A stretch of DNA of 64,000 nucleotides from Eubacteriaceae bacterium (GTDB lineage: Bacteria > Bacillota > Clostridia > Lachnospirales > Lachnospiraceae). The translations under genes were made by a program, and so were the position numbers. Shown piece by piece: positions 28,592 through 35,689 of this stretch. The stretch spans positions 36,331 through 100,330 of the forward strand of contig CAJTFB010000010.1 of assembly GCA_910575665.1 (NCBI GenBank), written 5' to 3'. Positions within the stretch are counted from its first letter, which is position 1. Every line of letters begins with the position of its first letter. Below the pieces are notes generated by a model. That model was not told where the DNA came from. It did no database searches and was given only the letters and a program-made list of their open reading frames with translations.

Positions 28592-28620
28592 TTGCATAAT
28601 CAATAAAAACATGTTATACT
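28592..28620 (+). promoter_or_regulatory. Promoter for a short RNA
   Basis: TTGCAT (28592-28597) and TATACT (28615-28620) are 17 bases apart. There is no coding frame downstream on this strand before the terminator at 28658-28687. Confidence 0.7.
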
Positions 28621-28626
28621 AACGAA

Positions 28627-28687
28627 GTATCTTATCAGCAGTGCCTTAGTACTGCCAGCTCCCTGTTCGCACAGGGAGCATTTTTTT
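28627..28687 (+). ncRNA. Candidate ~60-nt small RNA with two hairpins
   Basis: A predicted transcript from the promoter at 28592-28620 would contain a small hairpin (GCAGT and ACTGC around 28637-28655) and then a strong terminator hairpin, GCTCCCTGT (28658-28666) with ACAGGGAGC (28671-28679), followed by seven T residues. No ribosome site or useful open frame is present. It lies between the recombinase and hicB genes and is opposite in strand to both. Confidence 0.55.
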
Positions 28688-28689
28688 GA

Positions 28690-29085
28690 TTATTTTTGAA
28701 TCTTTTGAATGAGAGCATCCTGAAGGACTGCTGAAAAATTTATATTAAGTGCCAATGCTTCTTCGTTCAGCCATTCGGGAATGCTTAGCGTTTTCTTGAC
28801 TGCTTTTGAGTTGTGTTTGCGCCGGTATTCTTCCAGATCAAATCCAACTACGAGCAAGACCGCGTTTGAATCACGGACGATATCCGTTGGAGAAGATGGA
28901 TCTGGAAGAGATGTTTTCTTCTTTAACAGATCTGTGATACACAATCCAAGGGCAGCTACAGCCATATCATAGGATTCTTCGATGGTGTCTCCCTGAGTAA
29001 GGCAATCGGGAAAATCGGGGAAGGATATCCAGAATCCCCCTTCTTCTGCGGTATAAAATAGAGCCGGATAAAATAGTTTGTCCAT
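28690..29085 (-). CDS. hicB: HicB-type antitoxin
   Basis: This 131-residue protein has the HicB partial RNase-H-like fold (YTAEEGGFWISFPDFPDCLTQGDTIEES) and a C-terminal DNA-binding region with VKKTLSIPEWLNEEA and NFSAVLQDAL. GGGAGG precedes the ATG on the minus strand. The upstream hicA toxin gene is broken, so this antitoxin has no local partner. Confidence 0.88.
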   Translation of the reverse strand: MDKLFYPALFYTAEEGGFWISFPDFPDCLTQGDTIEESYDMAVAALGLCITDLLKKKTSLPDPSSPTDIVRDSNAVLLVVGFDLEEYRRKHNSKAVKKTLSIPEWLNEEALALNINFSAVLQDALIQKIQK

Positions 29086-29111
29086 AGTGTACCTCCCAAT
29101 CTGGGCAGGAC

Positions 29112-29233
29112 TTATAAAAGTCCTGCCTGTTTAAGTATTGCCTGATCCAACCCTTTTTTTAAGTCGGTGCAGTGATAAGGAACGATCACCTGTTTGCCAG
29201 TTTACGTATTTCTCAATTTTATGTCATTGGCAT
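29112..29233 (-). pseudogene. hicA: hicA toxin gene with internal deletion
   Basis: A good AAAGGAG site leads to ATG 29233 and the typical HicA start MPMT. The next codons run out of register with stops. The C-terminal HicA segment (TGKQVIVPYHCTDL to LKQAGLL) is then intact to the stop at 29112. Against a normal ~60-residue HicA the middle, with the catalytic histidine, is missing. Confidence 0.75.
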
Positions 29234-29264
29234 CTTTTGTAGCTCCTTTCCTTATCATATACAC

Positions 29265-29293
29265 ATTATAACACGTATAATTACGTATATCAA
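29265..29293 (-). promoter_or_regulatory. Promoter and likely HicB operator of the decayed hic locus
   Basis: On the minus strand TTGATA (29293-29288) and TATAAT (29270-29265) are 17 bases apart. The spacer contains the palindrome ACGTA-TAAT-TACGT, a probable autoregulatory operator. Confidence 0.7.
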
Positions 29294-29332
29294 CAGCAAT
29301 ATATAATTTAAATTCAAGAATAGATTTTACGA

Positions 29333-29365
29333 AAAAAAGAGCCTGAGAAACAAATTCCCAAACTC
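29333..29365 (-). terminator. Minus-strand terminator after hicB fragment
   Basis: GAGTTTGGG and CTCAGGCTC (minus strand) pair with three G-T pairs, followed by seven T residues. A separate short palindrome, ATGACTGT-GCG-ACAGTCAT, lies at 29372-29390. Confidence 0.65.
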
Positions 29366-29435
29366 TTTCTTATGACTGTGCGACAGTCATATAGTGATTA
29401 TTTATAGTATATCATATTTTGGTAAACTATATGCT

Positions 29436-29585
29436 TTATTTAACAGATGGGGCTTTGACATCTAGATATTCCATAAGGGCATCTTGAAATATTTTAGAAC
29501 AATTTACACCATCTTTGTCGGCTTGTGAAGCGAGCCATGCCGGAAGCGACAATGTTTTTTTCACAAAGTGATTATTTACACGTTC
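29436..29585 (-). pseudogene. C-terminal fragment of a second hicB gene
   Basis: Reading the minus strand gives NNHFVKKTLSLPAWLASQADKDG and CSKIFQDALMEYLD before a stop, a HicB C-terminal domain. The 5' part is missing and the IS200/IS605-type element begins immediately upstream, so the insertion most likely truncated it. No matching 5' half is found on the other side of the element. Confidence 0.75.
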
Positions 29586-29594
29586 TCGGATCGG

Positions 29595-29750
29595 TGGCGT
29601 CAACTACCCATCACCTAAAGGTAATGGGCTTGTAACTGCCCAGTCGTAGTAACGGATTACACCTCCGACCTTTAACCCCGATAAATATTACTACCTAAAG
29701 TGGCGTTACATCGTAGGGTGGCTGACAGCACCCTTTACAGCAGAGTTTAC
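29595..29750 (-). ncRNA. Candidate omega RNA (TnpB guide scaffold)
   Basis: Family knowledge: TnpB is guided by an RNA made from the 3' end of tnpB and the right end of the element. The 150 non-coding bases downstream of tnpB on the minus strand contain several hairpins, including the terminal CCCATTACC/GGTGATGGG type stem. The guide portion would be the flanking DNA just beyond, at about 29590 and lower. Confidence 0.5.
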
Positions 29751-30886
29751 TCGGCTGTAACTGTACCAGGTACTTGACTATCCTCAAGATAGTTGATTCC
29801 CATACGATACAGATTCATGGCTCCAATGCGGTCATCGTTAGACTTATAACCACAATTCTTACAGGTAAACAGATGCAGTTCCTTGTTGCGGTTAGCCTTT
29901 TCGATGTGTCCACATTTAGGGCAACACTGACTTGTGTATTTAGGACTAACCTTAATAACGGCAGACTGATTCTGTTTTGCTTTGTAGATAAGTTTCTGCT
30001 CAAGGTCATAAAACGACCACGATACAGACACATAACGGTCTTTGGTTCTGACACGTTCTGTAGCATTGCGGACACCTGACAAATCTTCAAGAACAAAGAG
30101 AGTGTGCTTCGGATTTGATTCAACGAGTGCCTTTGATACACAATGATTAACATCCTGCATCCAACGGTTTTCTCGTTGACCGATAGCTTTTATTCTTCGT
30201 CTTGCAGATGCAGTCTGGCGCATTTGAAGTTGTTTACGCAATTTAGAATAGTTTGCACGTTTCTGCTTAATGGCTTTGCCACTAACAAAACCAGACTTAT
30301 GTCTACTGTTATACGTGGCAACAACAAAGTTGATGCCTCTGTCAATACCAACAACATTACAGATATCCGAAACGTTACTTTCTTCAACATCGTAAGTAAC
30401 AGGGATATGTAAAAAATACTTTCCATGCTTATTTACAAGCTTGGCTGTGCCAAATTTATAGATTGTATGGTCAAAGTATTTAGACATACCTTCAGCAAAG
30501 TATGGCAGCTTAACACGACCATTCAGTGTATTTACTGAAAAGCAGTTTTGTATAAGAGAATAATCCCTGTTCCAAACAAGGTCATACTGCGGTTTCTTAA
30601 AAGATGGTTTAATCCATTCCTTTTGGTTTTCGAGAATGGTCTTATATTTTGCAATAACTGTCTTGAGAACAGACTGAGCCATCTGTGATTTAAGACCGAA
30701 CTTTGCTCTTAGTGTAGAATATAATGCTCTGTTAAGCGAAAACTGCTTTAAGTCATGTGTACGGAATACATATTCTGAAACATAATTACAAGCATCGGAA
30801 TATACAGACATGGTTTCGTTAAGCAAAACTTTGTCATTAGGTGTCGTAGATATTTGTATTTTAGCTGTGACGGTTATCTGTTCCAT
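29747..30886 (-). CDS. tnpB: TnpB RNA-guided nuclease of IS200/IS605 family
   Basis: This 379-residue protein has the three RuvC acidic residues in their usual contexts: Asp182 in VVGIDRGI, Glu267 in FVLEDLS and Asp352 in NDDRIGAMNL. A zinc ribbon is formed by Cys322, Cys325, Cys342 and Cys345. No frameshift or stop interrupts it, so it may be active. TnpB proteins cut DNA next to a short target-adjacent motif and help keep the transposon at its site. Confidence 0.92.
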   Translation of the reverse strand: MEQITVTAKIQISTTPNDKVLLNETMSVYSDACNYVSEYVFRTHDLKQFSLNRALYSTLRAKFGLKSQMAQSVLKTVIAKYKTILENQKEWIKPSFKKPQYDLVWNRDYSLIQNCFSVNTLNGRVKLPYFAEGMSKYFDHTIYKFGTAKLVNKHGKYFLHIPVTYDVEESNVSDICNVVGIDRGINFVVATYNSRHKSGFVSGKAIKQKRANYSKLRKQLQMRQTASARRRIKAIGQRENRWMQDVNHCVSKALVESNPKHTLFVLEDLSGVRNATERVRTKDRYVSVSWSFYDLEQKLIYKAKQNQSAVIKVSPKYTSQCCPKCGHIEKANRNKELHLFTCKNCGYKSNDDRIGAMNLYRMGINYLEDSQVPGTVTAE

Positions 30887-30968
30887 ATATGCACTCCTTT
30901 CATTGATATTTCACTTAATATATTATATAATAGTAATTAGTGAAAGTCAACGATTTAGAGGTGTTTTT

Positions 30969-31303
30969 ATGGATAATAGATACACTCGTCATAATAGGCG
31001 GAAATACAGTCTAAAAGCACATATAGTTCTTGTTACCAAGTACCGTAAGCAGCTTCTCAAAGGAACTATTGCTGGTGATGTAAAACAAAAGATTTTCGAT
31101 ATATGTAATTCTAATGGATGGGATATCATTGCTATGTAGACAGATAAAGACCATCTACTTATTACTTATGGCAGAAATATCCAGATTTTCTGTCTAAGCG
31201 GTATTGGAAGAAGAAAATCTTTTGGTCTGACGGATATTTTGCCTGTAGTATAGGTGAGGTATTATCAGCAACGATACAAAAGTACATCGAGAGCCAAGGT
31301 TGA
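30969..31303 (+). pseudogene. tnpA: Broken tnpA (Y1 HUH transposase)
   Basis: The frame starts MDNRYTRHNRRKYSLKAHIV with VLVTKYR, the TnpA start. A TAG stop lies at 31137-31139, the HUH motif reads DKDHLLI without the usual second histidine, and a deletion and frame change follow. The C-terminal part (FWSDGYFACSIG to IQKYIESQG) then resumes to a stop at 31301-31303. The catalytic tyrosine region is lost, so the protein is not functional. Confidence 0.85.
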
Positions 31304-31428
31304 TGGCTACGAATTTAAAAAGCTCCTCCCACCGCCCAAGGGCAATGGGTTTCCGCCTACGACAACTGAAAGGATTTTTTTATGAAAGAGAGTTGTTGAC
31401 ATTGCTCCGGTCCGGCGTCTCCTGCACA

Positions 31429-31656
31429 TTATTTATTCACTTCCGGCTTATCCGTCCTACCCAGCAGGTAATCTACGGAACAGTCAAGGTAGTCAGCAAT
31501 TTTAGCAAAGTTTAGAGTTAAAATATCTGTTCCTTTACTGATTTTAGAAACAGTGTTAATTCCAAGTTCACAGGCAGAGAGAAGTTCTCCTAGAGATTTT
31601 CCTTGTTGTTTCGCCATAGATTTTATACGACTAGCAATCTCTTGAGAATTATACAT
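31429..31656 (-). CDS. Xre-family helix-turn-helix repressor
   Basis: This 75-residue protein is almost entirely a Cro/CI helix-turn-helix (EIASRIKSMAKQQGKSLGELL to DYLDCSVDYLLGR). ATG 31656 follows an AGGTGA site. It is divergent from a strong promoter whose spacer is an inverted repeat, the probable operator. It likely represses the two small membrane peptides downstream of that promoter. Confidence 0.85.
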   Translation of the reverse strand: MYNSQEIASRIKSMAKQQGKSLGELLSACELGINTVSKISKGTDILTLNFAKIADYLDCSVDYLLGRTDKPEVNK

Positions 31657-31713
31657 CAAAATCACCTCACTTTTTGTGTAATTAAAAAATCACCTAAAAA
31701 GATGAAAAAACTA

Positions 31714-31742
31714 TTGACATTCACCTTTATAGGTGATATAAT
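31714..31742 (+). promoter_or_regulatory. Consensus promoter with Xre operator in its spacer
   Basis: TTGACA (31714-31719) and TATAAT (31737-31742) are exactly 17 bases apart. The spacer is the inverted repeat TCACCT-TTAT-AGGTGA, and another TCACCT half-site lies at 31689-31695. A 5' leader hairpin GTTAAGG/CCTTAAC follows at 31751-31770. Confidence 0.88.
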
Positions 31743-31796
31743 ATAATCAAGTTAAGGATAACACCTTAACTATAACACAAAAAGGAGGTAAAGCCA

Positions 31797-31913
31797 ATGG
31801 GGAAGAAAAAGAAAAACGGTCACAAGAAGCCCTCTTCCGAAAAGATACTTCTTGCAACCGCAATTATCCAGCTTATAACAGCAGTTCTGGCACTGCTCCA
31901 GTACCTGTTATAA
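31797..31913 (+). CDS. 38-residue basic membrane peptide
   Basis: AAAGGAGGT precedes ATG 31797. The peptide has a very basic N-terminal half (MGKKKKNGHKK) and one hydrophobic helix (ILLATAIIQLITAVLALLQYLL). It resembles small holin-like or type I toxin peptides in build only; I cannot name a family. It is transcribed from the repressed promoter at 31714. A hairpin of GGGGAGG/CCTCCCC follows at 31920-31938. Confidence 0.65.
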   Translation: MGKKKKNGHKKPSSEKILLATAIIQLITAVLALLQYLL

Positions 31914-32009
31914 GCAACAGGGGAGGGAAACCTCCCCTACTAAAAAGATACCTTTTTTCTTGCTCATTGTCAATATAAATATATTAATCAAAAGGAAGGA
32001 GGAAAGAGG

Positions 32010-32099
32010 ATGGAAATTTTAGGTATTGTGCTCAATGTTGGAATTATTATAGCGGACATCGTTCTGATTGTTTTACTCATCAGGAGGTGGAAAAAGTGA
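32010..32099 (+). CDS. 29-residue hydrophobic peptide
   Basis: GGAAGGAGG lies eight bases before ATG 32010. The peptide is one transmembrane helix ending in RRWKK, the build of small holin-like toxins of Firmicutes. It is the second small peptide behind the Xre-controlled promoter. Function is an inference from size and hydrophobicity. Confidence 0.55.
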   Translation: MEILGIVLNVGIIIADIVLIVLLIRRWKK

Positions 32100-32209
32100 A
32101 TGCAGGAGCTTCTATTGATTAAGTTGCACTTAGAAGAATAGAGGGGAGGGAGTAATATGTCTGTTTGATCTGGGAGGATAGCTGCATAGAGCGTGGGAAC
32201 AATTAATAA

Positions 32210-32245
32210 ACAAAAGTCCCGGAGGGGGTGCTCTGGGACTTTTGT
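32210..32245. terminator. Bidirectional terminator
   Basis: ACAAAAGTCCC (32210-32220) pairs perfectly with GGGACTTTTGT (32235-32245), giving T runs on both strands. It closes the small-peptide unit and the opposing recombinase remnant. Confidence 0.8.
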
Positions 32246-32248
32246 AAA

Positions 32249-32575
32249 TTATTGTGATATAAACTTATTATCCTCAAATGTCCCTTTATACACAGTACCA
32301 TCAAATGTAATCTTACTACAGACAGACCGGATCGCTTCTCCCTTTCTGGCATTATCATAATCTCCCTCAATGATATGTATCACATTTTCAATATTTGCCA
32401 CAAGCAGTGCTTCGCTGTCTTGTTTTCTGGATGTCTTTTTAGGAGTAAGCTGCTTCTCGATCTCCTGGCGCTGTTTCTCAATTATTCTTTTATTTGCCTT
32501 GTATTCCTCCAGCCTGTCAATGCCATCAATATAGGCTATTTTAATTCGTTCTTCCTTTTTATCAAGAATAATCAA
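32249..32575 (-). pseudogene. Fragment of a second serine recombinase C-terminus
   Basis: From about 32302 to 32566 the sequence matches the recombinase coiled-coil C-terminal region at 27050-27319 with few changes (IAYIDGID to SVCSKITFD). After KITFD the two proteins diverge completely, and upstream of LDKK the homology stops. It is a relic of another integrase of the same type. Confidence 0.85.
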
Positions 32576-32618
32576 TAGGGCAGCAAGCGTTTGTTACGAA
32601 TCACTTAAATTGGAAATT

Positions 32619-33416
32619 TTATTTATTTAAAGTTATATATTTTGCATTTACGCAAGGAATAGTCACAGAAGCACCCAATACAGTTTCATAGGTATATAGT
32701 CCCACTGACTCTCCGTAAAAAGTAACGATATCATCTTCCAAAAAACGTTTTTCAGAACTTCCCCAGTATTCTACATATACAGTATCATCCCAAAATCCAT
32801 AACTCCCTTTTGTGACATTGATTCTATAAACGGCAGATGAAGTATCTTCATCTTCCATTACCTGGACTATTTCTCCGGTAAATTTAACCTTTTTACCTTC
32901 GTATTTGTCTGGAGTTCTGGCTAGTTTTTTATAAGATATATTTTTGCATTTCTGTTTGTACTGTTTTGCAGTTAAAGATGTACACTTAACGCTTAATTTG
33001 CATTGAACATTTTCATATGTTATAACAATAGTGCTCGTTTTGCCGGCTTTGAGTTCGGATGGACTTTTAATGGTATAATCTGTTATATCTAATTCGGTTC
33101 CATCGTCATACCCAGCAAAGACAGTTATTCCTGAGTTATCTTTAGCCAAAATAGTACCTTCCTCTGTTGAACCATCATAATCTGCAGTGAGTTTTACTAA
33201 TTTTTTTGTAGTATTTGATGCAGATTCAGATTGTGCAACGTTGTTGGAAGATGAGGTGCTAGTATCTGAAGAAGTAGATTGCGAAGTTTCAGAATATGTC
33301 TGAGTCGCTTCTTTGTCAGGTTCATTATCTTGTCTGCTGGTTACAATACCTACAATCAGGAAGAACAGAATAACTATACCTGCAACAACATAAAATTTTG
33401 TTAGATCGTTTTTCAT
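32619..33416 (-). CDS. Membrane-anchored OB-fold protein of prophage
   Basis: The 265-residue protein has an N-terminal transmembrane segment (residues 8-25), a Ser/Thr-rich linker, an Ig-like beta domain (LVKLTADYDG to CTSL) and a C-terminal OB-fold-like domain (YKKLARTPDKYEGKKVKFTGEI). Proteins of this build often sit beside prophage integrases; a role in host surface change or superinfection exclusion is an inference. AAAGGAG precedes ATG 33416. Confidence 0.72.
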   Translation of the reverse strand: MKNDLTKFYVVAGIVILFFLIVGIVTSRQDNEPDKEATQTYSETSQSTSSDTSTSSSNNVAQSESASNTTKKLVKLTADYDGSTEEGTILAKDNSGITVFAGYDDGTELDITDYTIKSPSELKAGKTSTIVITYENVQCKLSVKCTSLTAKQYKQKCKNISYKKLARTPDKYEGKKVKFTGEIVQVMEDEDTSSAVYRINVTKGSYGFWDDTVYVEYWGSSEKRFLEDDIVTFYGESVGLYTYETVLGASVTIPCVNAKYITLNK

Positions 33417-33465
33417 AATATTTTTTCTCCTTTGGATTAGTTTTTGATACACATATCTCGATTGC

Positions 33466-33514
33466 ATCATACAAAATATGAGTAAATCATACCAAATCTG
33501 AGCAATTATGTCAA
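33466..33514 (-). promoter_or_regulatory. Promoter with two direct repeats for the OB-fold membrane gene
   Basis: On the minus strand TTGACA (33514-33509) and TATGAT (33491-33486) are 17 bases apart. Two adjacent ~20-bp direct repeats of ATCATACNAAATNTGAGNAA (33467-33505, plus strand) cover the promoter and may bind a regulator. Confidence 0.7.
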
Positions 33515-33663
33515 ACAAAATAGTTCCATAAATTACCATAGTTTGACCGAATATACGATCGAACACATGTAAAAATTTCTTCCTGCCAATAGTTACAAAA
33601 AACCTGTAAATAGTTATAATCCTCTTCTGAAATAAAGAAGGGAAATAGTGTGTCTTTGATACA

Positions 33664-34026
33664 CTATTTATTCATAAGATCCTGACAAAAGTCTTCCAAA
33701 ACCTTTTTTGATTTTGGGTCTAGTTTTTTATATTTTCTCACAATATCTTTGACTAAGTCATATATAGGATTGTCTTTTTCAATTAATTCAGAAATAATTT
33801 CAGCTTCTTCTCCAATGGGTATTATGTACATATCTCCTTTTCCGGTCCGAAGCCACTCTTCGCTTACGTTAAACTCCCGACATACCGACAAGAGCATTTG
33901 CTCTGTTAAATTTCGATCACCATTTTCTATTCTTGAAATTGCGGAATCAGAAACACCTAATTTTTTTCCAAATTGTTTTAGTGTAAGAGCTTCTTTTTTT
34001 CTGATTTCTTTTATTCGTTCATTCAT
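33664..34026 (-). CDS. Xre-family CI-like phage repressor
   Basis: This 120-residue protein has an N-terminal helix-turn-helix (LKQFGKKLGVSDSAISRIENGDR) and a helical C-terminal part with KKLDPKSKKVLEDFC. It lacks a LexA-like peptidase domain, so it would not be cleaved by RecA. GGAGGG precedes the ATG. It is divergent from three operator-like repeats and a promoter. Confidence 0.88.
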   Translation of the reverse strand: MNERIKEIRKKEALTLKQFGKKLGVSDSAISRIENGDRNLTEQMLLSVCREFNVSEEWLRTGKGDMYIIPIGEEAEIISELIEKDNPIYDLVKDIVRKYKKLDPKSKKVLEDFCQDLMNK

Positions 34027-34062
34027 GGTCTTCCCTCCTCCAAATTAGAATAACAAATAAAA

Positions 34063-34127
34063 TCACCGAAGTCAATAAAAAGTATTGACAAAATCACCAT
34101 AGTAAGATAATATATCACCATAGTCAA
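34063..34127 (+). promoter_or_regulatory. Promoter with three direct operator repeats
   Basis: TCACCGAAGTCAA (from 34063), TCACCATAGTAAG (from 34094) and TCACCATAGTCAA (from 34115) share the consensus TCACCNNAGTNAA. They cover a promoter, TTGACA (34085-34090) with TAATAT (34108-34113) 17 bases apart. The adjacent divergent Xre protein is the likely binder. Confidence 0.78.
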
Positions 34128-34150
34128 GAAAATGCAATGCAAGGGGGTGC

Positions 34151-34309
34151 ATGAAAATGAAAAACACTGATAATACAGAAGACATTATAAGAATAATAGC
34201 AATTTTAACACGGTTAAACAAAACAAAACTGTTGGTTGTAAATTGTGTGGCGGATGCTCTGGGAGCAGCACAACGGATCGAAGACGAAGAATCCAAAGAA
34301 AAAGTGTAA
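34151..34309 (+). CDS. Small phage protein in cro position
   Basis: AGGGGGTGC precedes ATG 34151. The 52-residue protein (MKMKNTDNTEDIIRI to EESKEKV) is helical and of unknown family. It is the first gene transcribed rightwards from the repressor region. Its 3' end is similar in DNA to the repeated stretch at 36612-36660 and 38250-38300. Confidence 0.5.
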   Translation: MKMKNTDNTEDIIRIIAILTRLNKTKLLVVNCVADALGAAQRIEDEESKEKV

Positions 34310-34325
34310 GGAAGCGTAACCCTAC

Positions 34326-34412
34326 AAAGCAACTTGTATAAACATACAGTATATTCACTGAATGAGTCAGTAGCAACAAATAAACGAATTGAGAGTAAAA
34401 CAATAAGAGAGG
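34326..34412. repeat. Dispersed repeat, copy 1 (partner at 38288-38374)
   Basis: About 87 bases, from AAGCAACTTGTATAAAC to AATAAGAGAGG, recur with few changes at 38288-38374. The pair points to duplication or recombination between early-region modules. Confidence 0.85.
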
Positions 34413-34466
34413 TTTTGAAAGAGAGCAAAGAGCGGCCCCGATTCCATGCGAAATCGGGGCAACCAC

Positions 34467-34877
34467 TTAAGAGTGCTGTTTTTGCTGATAGAGGGCGGTT
34501 AAGGAATCTTGAAGCACCTGAGAAAAGTTAATATGGTTATTTTCGGCAAACGTATTGAGCCATGCGGGAATGGTAAGATTTTTTCTTACAGCCTTTTCAC
34601 CATACTTTTCAGCATAGGCATCCATATCCAGAACCAGCATGCTTACGAAGCCGCCGGCTTCCGGGGTAATGTTTTCCAATGGGCTTGCTTCGGGTGCGGG
34701 TTTTCCGTCCTCCAGTTCGTCAAGAACCCAGCCGGATGCGGCGTCAGTACCCATAAGGATAGCTTCGGCCAACGTGTCGCCTCCACTTACGCATCCGGGG
34801 AGATCGGGAACTACTACAGCGTAAGCCCCTTTTCTTTCTTCATCAGGATAAAAACAAGCTGGATAAGTGAGTTTCAT
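34467..34877 (-). CDS. hicB: HicB-type antitoxin (intact pair)
   Basis: This 136-residue protein has the HicB fold (YAVVVPDLPGCVSGGDTLAEA) and a C-terminal DNA-binding region with VRKNLTIPAWLN and NFSQVLQDSL. AAAGGAGG precedes the ATG. It follows hicA by 34 bases and both are read from a promoter at 35114-35142. It should neutralise HicA and repress the operon. Confidence 0.9.
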   Translation of the reverse strand: MKLTYPACFYPDEERKGAYAVVVPDLPGCVSGGDTLAEAILMGTDAASGWVLDELEDGKPAPEASPLENITPEAGGFVSMLVLDMDAYAEKYGEKAVRKNLTIPAWLNTFAENNHINFSQVLQDSLTALYQQKQHS

Positions 34878-34911
34878 AAAGTGCCTCCTTTACTGTAGGC
34901 AGTACCGGGCT

Positions 34912-35091
34912 TTATAGCCCGGCCTGTTTGAAAATTTGTTTGACTATTTGTGGAGCAATGTCTCCGGGGTGGTTGGGGATTGTGACCTTGCCCGGTTTTG
35001 TTGGGTGGATGTAAGAGTAGTGAGAACCCTTTGCTTTCTTAAACTGCCATCCATCCGCTAAGATTATTTTTTCTATTTCCCGGAATCTCAT
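34912..35091 (-). CDS. hicA: HicA-type mRNA interferase toxin
   Basis: A 59-residue protein is read from ATG 35091 to TAA at 34912-34914. It has MRFREIEKII, DGWQFKKAKGSHYSY with the catalytic His24 and KPGKVTIPNH, ending LFKQAGL-like IFKQAGL. HicA toxins bind and cleave mRNA. AAGGAGGT lies just before the start. The gene is full length and uninterrupted, unlike the hicA at 29112. Confidence 0.9.
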   Translation of the reverse strand: MRFREIEKIILADGWQFKKAKGSHYSYIHPTKPGKVTIPNHPGDIAPQIVKQIFKQAGL

Positions 35092-35113
35092 TCTGTAACC
35101 TCCTTACAATTAT

Positions 35114-35142
35114 ATTATACGCATAATGCGCATAAAAGTCAA
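35114..35142 (-). promoter_or_regulatory. Promoter and operator of hicAB
   Basis: On the minus strand TTGACT (35142-35137) and TATAAT (35119-35114) are 17 bases apart. The spacer holds the repeat TTATGCGCATTATGCG, including palindromic ATGCGCAT, a likely HicB operator. Confidence 0.8.
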
Positions 35143-35193
35143 GAGGGAATTTGAAATTAAGAGAAAAATATAGGTACGGGTGATGTACCTGCA

Positions 35194-35547
35194 TCAGTTT
35201 TCAGAATTGCGTGTGGAGGATTCGTGTTGTTCTTCTAACAAGCGTTGAATATATCCATAAAGATATTTTTTGTTTTCATCAGTTAGAGAAGAGTACAGCC
35301 TTGAAATTTCGGAATCAAGAGGATCAGCTTCGTCCTCGAATATAGGTTCATCTCCAGTCTCAATCCAGTCTCGCCTAACGTGAAATGTTCGACAAATATC
35401 TATAAGAACTCTCTCTGTGAGTCCAATCCGTCCAGTTTCTATATTACCAAGATTGGAACGAGAAATATTTATTTTAGTAGAAAAGTCTTCAAGAGTTAAA
35501 GTTAAAATTTTTTTTCTTAATTGCCTAATACGTTCATATGGCTCCAT
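35194..35547 (-). CDS. Xre-family repressor (third immunity region)
   Basis: This 117-residue protein has an N-terminal helix-turn-helix (LTLEDFSTKINISRSNLGNIETGRIGLTERVL) and a short helical tail. AGGAGGT precedes ATG 35547. It is divergent from a consensus promoter at 35629-35657. Its architecture parallels the repressor at 33664 but the sequences are distinct. Confidence 0.87.
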   Translation of the reverse strand: MEPYERIRQLRKKILTLTLEDFSTKINISRSNLGNIETGRIGLTERVLIDICRTFHVRRDWIETGDEPIFEDEADPLDSEISRLYSSLTDENKKYLYGYIQRLLEEQHESSTRNSEN

Positions 35548-35628
35548 GTAAGTACCTCCTGCACGATATAAGAAAAGTATAGCACATAACAAAATGCTTG
35601 TAAAGAGAAAAAAATAACAAGAAATATC

Positions 35629-35657
35629 TTGACACAAGCAAAATTGAATAATATAAT
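35629..35657 (+). promoter_or_regulatory. Consensus early promoter with inverted-repeat operator
   Basis: TTGACA (35629-35634) and TATAAT (35652-35657) are 17 bases apart. Around it lie AACAAG/CTTG elements, including CAAG-AAATAT-CTTG at about 35618-35631, probable repressor sites. Confidence 0.82.
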
Positions 35658-35689
35658 GATTGTAACAAGAAAAGAAAGGAGTAGAGCGA

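Larger units (their letters stand above)
29590..31345. mobile_element. IS200/IS605-type element with divergent tnpA (dead) and tnpB
   Basis: The element has tnpB on the minus strand, a decayed tnpA on the plus strand, and subterminal hairpins at both ends: CCCAT...ATGGG near 29609-29630 and CCCACCGCCCAAGGGCAATGGG near 31327-31350. Boundaries are approximate. It interrupts a hicB gene at its left side. Confidence 0.8.

Noticed and set aside
34434..34463. CCCCGATT/AATCGGGG hairpin as terminator of hicAB
   Set aside because: No T run on either strand, so termination is not supported; it may only be a structural palindrome.
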